Assembly (NCBI RefSeq): GCF_042665095.1
Contig: NZ_JBHTBV010000007.1
DNA from: Gordonibacter pamelaeae
GTDB lineage: Bacteria > Actinomycetota > Coriobacteriia > Coriobacteriales > Eggerthellaceae
Direction: 5' to 3' (one strand)
Length of the DNA stretch: 64,000 bases
Under the pieces are notes generated by a model. That model saw nothing but the letters and a program-made list of their open reading frames with translations. It made no database searches and was not told the DNA's origin. This document shows, piece by piece, positions 58,763 through 64,000 of this stretch. The translations under genes were made by a program, and so were the position numbers. Each line of letters opens with the position of its first letter. Position 1 is the stretch's first letter.

Positions 58763-58993
58763 ATGACTGTTTCCGAATATTGTCGCCACGAGGCCAAGTG
58801 GCGCGATCTCGTCATCATCCGCAAAGGCGGCTGGGTGACGTGCTCGGCCTATATCGACCACGAGGATTTATTTCGCCTGCCGCTCGATATAGCCGAGGCT
58901 GAGGTTATCCGCGCAAAGCGCAGCTATATTGACATTGAAACTCACGGGAGCGGCGCATGGGACGTCCCGTGCACCTATCTCGATATCAAATAG
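58763..58993 (+). CDS. Small hypothetical protein
   Basis: 76 residues (SEYCRHEAKWRDLVIIRKGG; YIDIETHGSGAWDVPCTYLD). ATAAGGGGTAG just upstream offers a site. Possibly a small beta-barrel. It ends only 13 bases before the glycosyltransferase start. Confidence 0.55.
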   Translation: MTVSEYCRHEAKWRDLVIIRKGGWVTCSAYIDHEDLFRLPLDIAEAEVIRAKRSYIDIETHGSGAWDVPCTYLDIK

Positions 58994-59006
58994 GGAAGTG
59001 CTCTGG

Positions 59007-59939
59007 GTGGATCAAGACGAGATTGCAGTCATCATTCCCTGCTTCAACGAGGCCCAGACCATCGGCAAGGTGGTCGATGATTTCCATCGCGAACTGCCCG
59101 AGGCGACAGTCTATGTATATGACAACGCTTCAACCGATGCGACCGCCGCGATTGCGATGAAGCACGGGGCGACCGTCCGCCATGAGCCGCGCCGCGGCAA
59201 GGGGAATGTCTGCCGCCAGATGTTCCGGGATATCGATGCCGCCTGCTACCTCATGGTGGACGGGGACGATACCTATCCGGCTGAGGCGGCAAAGGGCCTA
59301 TGCGCCCCGATTATCGACAAAAAGGCCGACATGGTGGTTGGCGACAGGCTCTCCAACGGGACATACGCCAAGGCGAACAGGCGTGCATTCCATGGCCTCG
59401 GCAATAATTTGGTTCGCGCCATGATCAAGTGGATTTACGGCTACGAATACGCTGACGTCATGACGGGTTACCGCGCCATGTCCAAGCCCTTCGTGAAGAC
59501 GTTTCCCGTCCTTTCCGAGGGCTTCCAGATTGAGACCGAGCTATCCATACACGCCGTCGACCGTCGTTGGCGCATCGCCGACGTCCCGGTGGAGTACCGC
59601 GACCGTCCCGAGGGCTCGGTCTCGAAGCTGGACACCGTGAAAGACGGGTTGAAGGTGATCGCGATGATCGGCACCCTTTTCAAGGACTACCGCCCGTTGA
59701 AGTTCTTCTCGCTGGTCGCCCTGATATTCTGCATCGGCGGCCTGTGTGCCGGCATGCCGGTAGTGACCGAATACCTCGCCACCGGCCTCGTGCCGCGGTT
59801 CCCGACCGCCATCCTCGCCGCGGCGCTCATGTTCACGGCCGCCATCTCGCTCGCCACGGGCTTCATCCTGGACGCCGTGGCGAAAGTCGAGCGGAAGCAA
59901 TGGGAGCTCCGCGTATACCGCCAGACCGAGGAAGACTGA
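59007..59939 (+). CDS. Family 2 glycosyltransferase with two C-terminal membrane segments
   Basis: 310 residues from a GTG at 59007 (GGGAAG upstream; GTG at 58998 possible). IAVIIPCFNEAQTIGKVVDDF, the metal site DGDDTYP and VMTGYRAMSK define a GT-A family 2 enzyme of the DPM1/GtrB type. C-terminal segments KFFSLVALIFCIGGLCAGMP and ILAAALMFTAAISLATGFIL anchor it. Such enzymes load a sugar on polyprenyl phosphate and alter surface glycans. On an element this can change phage receptors. Confidence 0.85.
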   Translation: MDQDEIAVIIPCFNEAQTIGKVVDDFHRELPEATVYVYDNASTDATAAIAMKHGATVRHEPRRGKGNVCRQMFRDIDAACYLMVDGDDTYPAEAAKGLCAPIIDKKADMVVGDRLSNGTYAKANRRAFHGLGNNLVRAMIKWIYGYEYADVMTGYRAMSKPFVKTFPVLSEGFQIETELSIHAVDRRWRIADVPVEYRDRPEGSVSKLDTVKDGLKVIAMIGTLFKDYRPLKFFSLVALIFCIGGLCAGMPVVTEYLATGLVPRFPTAILAAALMFTAAISLATGFILDAVAKVERKQWELRVYRQTEED

Positions 59940-59952
59940 AAGAGGGAGCCAT

Positions 59953-61173
59953 ATGCGCACCGATCGAATCTATATCGCGAGAGACGGGAAGTCGGGCATG
60001 CATGTCCTCGTCAGGATCCTGGCAGTTGGCGATATAGGGGCAGATTATCTCCCGATCGACCCAGACGGTTTCAATGAGCTCATGATGGCGAGGGATGCGC
60101 GCTCGCTGGTCCTGGCGGCCCAGGGTCTCGGCCCCATGTTAGCCTCGGAAGGCGATCTCGCAAGCCGCATCTTCGTACCGAGCGAGCTCCGACGAGGCAT
60201 CGCGGGCGAAATGGACCTAGTCCCATCCGACCTAGGAGGTCTGCTGTCCGAGTGTTACTTCGATCCATATGCCGAGCCCGTAGGAACAGGCGGCATGGGC
60301 TATAGGGGAATCGGCAGAACGGGAAAGAAAGCCGCAAGGGACCTTATCGAAGGGTTCGACTTCTCGAATGCCGGAGATCTATCCTACCTCGATTCGCAGT
60401 TCCGCGCCGTCGTCGAGCCGCTGCACGATTGGGTCTTTGCGAGGAACCTGCTTTCGATAGTCCTGCGCATAGGAGGGCTCTACAGGGCCGGCGCCGACCC
60501 GAAGGCCATCCTGGAAGCCGCACGGTTTCGCAAGGTCGAGCCATCGGGCCAGAAAGACCGGTTCGATATGGGCCCAGCAGCATGCTTTGCGATCCCAGTG
60601 GCATACAACCCGTTCTACACCACAGATACCCTGGCGATTTCCGACGCGCCCCTCGATATCCGAAAGGCGTGGCCCCTTTACGCCGACCTAGTCGACATCG
60701 GAAGACCGTCGACGCGGCCCGCCATCGATCATCGCCTGAAAGGCGAGGGGAACGGGTTCATCGGGTTTCTCACCTCGCTCGAGACGAAACAGCCCGACGG
60801 TACCGACCGCAAAGGCCGCCCGGAAGAGGACAGATGGTACTATCTGGTCGTAAGTTCAGATATCGGCGGCAAGCACGTGAAAGATCAGATGCGGATAGCG
60901 AATCGACTGCTACAGGCATTTGACGGAAGGCTGTTTCAGCCCCGCCTGGCGTATTCCGGTGTGAAGATGACCGAGATCGCCCCCGAGCAGAAACCACGCA
61001 ACATGCTGGAAGCCATGTGGTTGCTCGTCAGGAACCATCCCGACCATTACCTTTTGACGTGTAAACGCTGCATGCGAACAGTGCTGTCTGGAACCCAAGG
61101 GGGCGAGCGTTCGTTCTGCAGCAATTCTTGTCGCGCGACCTGGAGCAAAGAACACCCGTCCAGAAAGCGATAG
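59953..61173 (+). CDS. Hypothetical protein with C-terminal zinc ribbon
   Basis: 406 residues. AGAGGGAG precedes the ATG. No catalytic motif seen in the body (HVLVRILAVGDIGADYLPID; CYFDPYAEPVG). The end, CKRCMRTVLSGTQGGERSFC followed by SNSC, is a zinc knuckle like those at the end of many element and phage unknown proteins (CxxC...CSxxC). It may bind nucleic acid. Confidence 0.6.
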   Translation: MRTDRIYIARDGKSGMHVLVRILAVGDIGADYLPIDPDGFNELMMARDARSLVLAAQGLGPMLASEGDLASRIFVPSELRRGIAGEMDLVPSDLGGLLSECYFDPYAEPVGTGGMGYRGIGRTGKKAARDLIEGFDFSNAGDLSYLDSQFRAVVEPLHDWVFARNLLSIVLRIGGLYRAGADPKAILEAARFRKVEPSGQKDRFDMGPAACFAIPVAYNPFYTTDTLAISDAPLDIRKAWPLYADLVDIGRPSTRPAIDHRLKGEGNGFIGFLTSLETKQPDGTDRKGRPEEDRWYYLVVSSDIGGKHVKDQMRIANRLLQAFDGRLFQPRLAYSGVKMTEIAPEQKPRNMLEAMWLLVRNHPDHYLLTCKRCMRTVLSGTQGGERSFCSNSCRATWSKEHPSRKR

Positions 61174-61232
61174 CGGCCGCATCACAGCCCCGTCTGAAAT
61201 CGGCGCGCACACAACCAAATCGACCCTAGAAA

Positions 61233-61258
61233 GGCACCCGGACACCGGGTGTCTTTTT
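61233..61258 (+). terminator. Strong terminator, copy 2 of a repeated type
   Basis: GGCACCCGG-ACA-CCGGGTGTC-TTTTT, near copy of 58,462-58,487. Confidence 0.88.
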
Positions 61259-61281
61259 GTTCGATAAACCCCCAGCTCAAC

Positions 61282-61307
61282 GATTTAATCTTCTTCCCTC
61301 CGGGTAC
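61282..61307 (+). promoter_or_regulatory. Stress-sigma-like promoter (weak)
   Basis: GATTTA, 14 bases, GGGTAC, 135 bases ahead of the HNH gene. The preceding AAACCCCC...CTCAACG matches the sequences before the promoter at 31,579 and a similar GGGTAG at 58,527. Confidence 0.4.
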
Positions 61308-61441
61308 AAGACGGGCAGTTATGCACCTGATGGATAGGGGAGGAAATCTATCGTTTCCCCCGCGACCGATAGCCACAGCGCCCGGACGCCGGGCGCAACC
61401 CGCACGAATAACCACCACGAAAAGAGAAAGAGGCATCGCAA

Positions 61442-61792
61442 ATGAATGCAATGGTAGAGGCCATAAAGCCGTACATCGGCATGATTTTCGCCATCTGGTT
61501 CATATCGGAGGTGATCACCGCCATGTTCCGCCTGCACCGCAAGAAGTCATACCAGGACCGCCGTATGGCCAACGACGCCGAGCATGCCAAGGTGACCCGC
61601 GCGATGCGCTACGACGTTCTTCACCGCGACGGCTTCCACTGCGTCCGTTGCGGCCGAGGCCGCGAGGATGGCGTGAAGCTCCACGTTGACCATATCGTTC
61701 CCGTATCGCGCGGCGGCAAGTCGGTGATGAGCAACCTCCAGACCTTATGTGAGGACTGCAACTGCGGCAAGGGAAACCGCTACCTGGAATAA
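61442..61792 (+). CDS. Membrane-anchored HNH endonuclease
   Basis: 116 residues. The N-terminal helix (IGMIFAIWFISEVITAMF) is followed by an HNH domain: VLHRDGFHCVRCGRG, VDHIVPVSRGGK, NLQTLCEDCNCGKG, with catalytic His in DHIVP and four zinc Cys. A nuclease tied to the membrane could cut incoming DNA at entry. Preceded by GAAAAGAGAAAGAGG. Convergent with the next gene. Confidence 0.82.
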   Translation: MNAMVEAIKPYIGMIFAIWFISEVITAMFRLHRKKSYQDRRMANDAEHAKVTRAMRYDVLHRDGFHCVRCGRGREDGVKLHVDHIVPVSRGGKSVMSNLQTLCEDCNCGKGNRYLE

Positions 61793-61825
61793 CGACTGCA
61801 AAATCAGAAAACCATGCAATATGCT

Positions 61826-62782
61826 CTACTCTCTCGGATAGCAAATAATCGAATAGTCGAGCTCTTCGATAGCCTCATCGGAGATATCGGCAACAGGATA
61901 GCGGTAAATCATATTCATCCGCGGGTTATAGACGCCCAGATATTTGACATCCCGATATTCGGGATGAATGGAATGAAGTCCAAGTCGCCAATAAATAAGC
62001 AGCTGTAGGACAGACCTGCTTTGAAGCGTTTGCTTGGATACCTTGAAATCCCACAGAGTATCCTTTGTTAAGAAATCGCCATCCCCGCTTGTAACGTGTC
62101 CCGTATATCCGCCTTTAAATGTCAGATGGTCTGTAATTTTTGGCCCATAAATATCGAGGAACGCGACAGACCGCCAAACCATATTCCGGACGTTTTCAAC
62201 GGTATCGGCATCTGGGTATATCGTTTCGACGGGGACATAGGCAGCTTCTCCTGCACGGTACACCGTATCGAAAACTGCAAGGCGTATTGCGGAGCAAATG
62301 GAATCGTCTTCAAGTCCCTTTACCGATTCGATCAACGCCTCCGCCTGCTTACGAGCATTGACCTTATCGCTTCCATTTAAAGAGACAGAGAAAGCCGAGT
62401 CAGGAGAATCCCCAGTCATCAACCTAGTTAGATAGTCGACGGCAATGCCGATCAAGCCGGGATAGATGTTCTCAACTGGATGAAGGTCTTCTATCCCGCC
62501 GCCCTCAAGCTGGATCTTCTCAAAAGCCGACGGTTTGACAAATCTGCCGGGTTTCTTGGTGGAACTTACCTTATTCGTCACGGAGTCAAACAACCCATAA
62601 TCCTCTATCTCTCGAAGGGTAAGTTCCCTTTTAAACAGAAGCATAAAAGCATGGTCGCGGGAGATGTCCGACAGGAGTATCGATCTTTGTTCGTTGCGTT
62701 TCTTTTCATCGCCTATGCGGTTCGCTTTTTCCCATGCACTTTGAAACGCAGGGCTAAGGGCAGGCGTTTCCCAATCATCCAT
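61826..62782 (-). CDS. PD-(D/E)XK nuclease-like protein
   Basis: 318 residues from the ATG at 62782 (GGAGC upstream; longer frame to 62833). The C-terminal half holds HVTSGDGDFLTKDTLWDFKVSKQTLQSRSVLQLLIYWRLG, seen here as GD-D, then DFK, then a QL-LY helix, the Cas4/AddB-like nuclease order. The N-terminal 200 residues are helical and unknown. The GC content is clearly lower than neighbours, a sign of separate transfer. Confidence 0.65.
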   Translation of the reverse strand: MDDWETPALSPAFQSAWEKANRIGDEKKRNEQRSILLSDISRDHAFMLLFKRELTLREIEDYGLFDSVTNKVSSTKKPGRFVKPSAFEKIQLEGGGIEDLHPVENIYPGLIGIAVDYLTRLMTGDSPDSAFSVSLNGSDKVNARKQAEALIESVKGLEDDSICSAIRLAVFDTVYRAGEAAYVPVETIYPDADTVENVRNMVWRSVAFLDIYGPKITDHLTFKGGYTGHVTSGDGDFLTKDTLWDFKVSKQTLQSRSVLQLLIYWRLGLHSIHPEYRDVKYLGVYNPRMNMIYRYPVADISDEAIEELDYSIICYPRE

Positions 62783-62899
62783 TTGAACGCTCCTATCGCT
62801 GTATCTACCGCCTTTGCTGAGACACGACCGCAAAGACTGTAATTTAAATCGCCAAACATATATCTCTTAATGCCCATGGAAAGGAATGGGATACGCGAA

Positions 62900-63336
62900 A
62901 TGGCTTATCGAATCGAGATGGTCTACCGCATCCTCTACGCGATAGCCCAGATCAACGGCGACGAGGACCAGCTTCAGCTGAACCCGCTGGAAGACGATTT
63001 CTTCGCCGGTCGCGATGACTTGAAGGCCGCAGCCGTCCCCGAGAAAGCGCACGACAGCCAGAGGGCAAAATCGAAACGCATGACCTTCGAGGAGATCGGT
63101 ATATCGGTCGGCGCCGTCCTGCATTTCAAGGAAGACCCATCCGTGACGGTAGAGGTCGCGGATGCCAAGAGCTGGTTGTCATGGCCGACGGTCGCCGCGA
63201 GAAGCTGAGCCGCGTCGTGCAGGTCATTAAAGAGGCCGCCGACACGGCGACGCCCGGCGGTGCATACCAAGGTGCCGCCTACTTCTCCTACGAAGGCGAG
63301 CTTCTGACGGATCGCAGGGCAAGACTATCTATCTGA
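62900..63336 (+). pseudogene. DUF4357-like gene with a frameshift
   Basis: MAYRIEMVYRILYAIAQING starts a natural frame through FEEIGISVGAVLHFKEDPSVTVEVADAK. It then stops after 12 poor residues at 63208. The next frame continues sensibly (ELVVMADGRREKLSRVVQVI; GAAYFSYEGELLTDRR) to a stop at 63336. One base change near 63,165 explains it. The pattern (DPSVT, then YFxYxGExLxDRR) fits the DUF4357/DUF2924-like nucleic-acid-linked domain. Confidence 0.6.
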
Positions 63337-63371
63337 ACCGAGGAGAAGAAGTAAGCCCCACACCCATCTCT

Positions 63372-64000
63372 TTAGGAAAGCCCAAGATTCCTTTTCGGCA
63401 TGCCGGTGGCCGAAATCGATCCCGACGATATCTCGGTTGCGAGCCTGCGCCTTGCACGCTCGACCTGATCCGAGATGCCGAGGGAGGCGGCGACGCGGCC
63501 GTAGCACCTTTCGACGATAGCGTTGAGGGCATCGCAGTGGTTATCGAAATCGTGCGTGCGGTTGAGAATGGCGGGGGATAGGAAACGCTGCATCTGCCCG
63601 GTGAATGACCCGTCGGCATAGCAGACGTGTGCGCGTTGCATGCCGACGGCAATCATGCTGGAAAGGGGCACGGGACAGAGGTAGTCACCGTGCTTTGCCG
63701 CGACGAGTGCGGCCACGGCAGGGAAATCGATCTCCTGCTCACGGACGATCCAGGGAATGTCCCAGAGGTCACGGTGCCTGATATGCGTATCGGTGGCTGA
63801 GAATGAGATCAACTTATCGGCCAAGATTTCCTCGAGTGTCTGGCACCGGATTGTAAGGTCGTCATACATTCCGGCGAGCTCGGGATAATTGACCGCGACG
63901 CGACGGACAGTGGATGTATGTGCCGGAACGGACGCAATCTCGAGTTTGATTCGCTGTTTCGGCAAATCGGGGCGCGCGATGTTGGTGTTTACCGAGACCG
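63372..64000 (-). CDS. AbiEii/AbiGii-family nucleotidyltransferase toxin, partial
   Basis: The frame is open to the right edge (reading VSVNTNIARPDLPKQRIKLE at the edge), so at least 208 C-terminal residues are present. TLEEILADKLISFSATDTHIRHRDLWDIPWI is the conserved segment of AbiEii toxins, which use NTP transfer to block growth. The N-terminal active-site part and the AbiEi antitoxin would lie beyond the window. The Lys-Leu and Arg-Asp-Leu-x-Asp residues of the family are kept. Confidence 0.8.
   Translation of the reverse strand, partial: VSVNTNIARPDLPKQRIKLEIASVPAHTSTVRRVAVNYPELAGMYDDLTIRCQTLEEILADKLISFSATDTHIRHRDLWDIPWIVREQEIDFPAVAALVAAKHGDYLCPVPLSSMIAVGMQRAHVCYADGSFTGQMQRFLSPAILNRTHDFDNHCDALNAIVERCYGRVAASLGISDQVERARRRLATEISSGSISATGMPKRNLGLS

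Overview
The window is high-GC (roughly 65%) DNA that reads like a Coriobacteriia genome, most likely Eggerthellaceae (an Eggerthella/Gordonibacter-type gut anaerobe). The reasons are a DmsABC-type molybdopterin oxidoreductase with TorD-like chaperone and NapG/NapH-like quinol-oxidising proteins, an actinobacterial PknB / SEDS-PBP / PP2C / FHA cell-wall cluster, and a following mobile element whose genes look like actinobacterial gut-element genes. The genus call is inference; no 16S or ribosomal protein gene is present.

Region 1 (1-21,284) is chromosomal core. A respiratory operon (1-4,998: catalytic subunit C-terminus, Fe-S subunit, membrane anchor, TorD chaperone, NapG-like and NapH-like ferredoxins) ends at an exact parS palindrome (5,018-5,033). 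Then comes a MacAB-type efflux operon (5,124-8,327, minus) divergent from an OmpR-type response regulator / histidine kinase pair (8,529-10,602). Next are tRNA-Arg(CCU), an NlpC/P60 endopeptidase and a LemA-like protein. The minus-strand cluster FhaA - FhaB - PP2C phosphatase - fused FtsW/RodA-transpeptidase - PASTA kinase follows (20,861 down to 13,045). In other actinobacteria this cluster lies near oriC, which agrees with the parS site.

Region 2 (about 21,750-64,000) is a large integrated element that enters by breaking a TetR gene and continues past the right edge. Its maintenance genes are plasmid-like: a replication initiator with internal palindromic iterons (candidate oriV), a DnaC-type helicase loader, two SSB-like proteins, a PIF1-type helicase, ParA with a small DNA-binding partner, a double inverted repeat that looks like oriT, a MobC-like relaxosome protein and a MOBP-type relaxase. 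No type IV secretion genes are seen inside the window. Cargo includes a flotillin with a small membrane partner, a pPIWI_RE defence island (REase, Fe-S DinG-like helicase split by an apparent +1 frameshift, pPIWI_RE protein), a lipoprotein, XRE-type regulators, a family 2 glycosyltransferase, a membrane-anchored HNH nuclease, a PD-(D/E)XK-like protein and an AbiEii toxin at the right edge.

The most striking unexplained signal is a family of near-identical upstream modules in the element. Alternating purine-pyrimidine (TGCG/CGCA) tracts end in GTTTAC-N14-GGGTA(C/G), the architecture of stress-sigma (SigB/SigF-type) promoters. More divergent promoters of the same layout stand before the PIF1 helicase, the pPIWI_RE operon and other cargo. 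Several element genes also carry a GC hairpin just upstream of the ribosome binding site. I infer that much of the element is one regulon under an alternative sigma factor.
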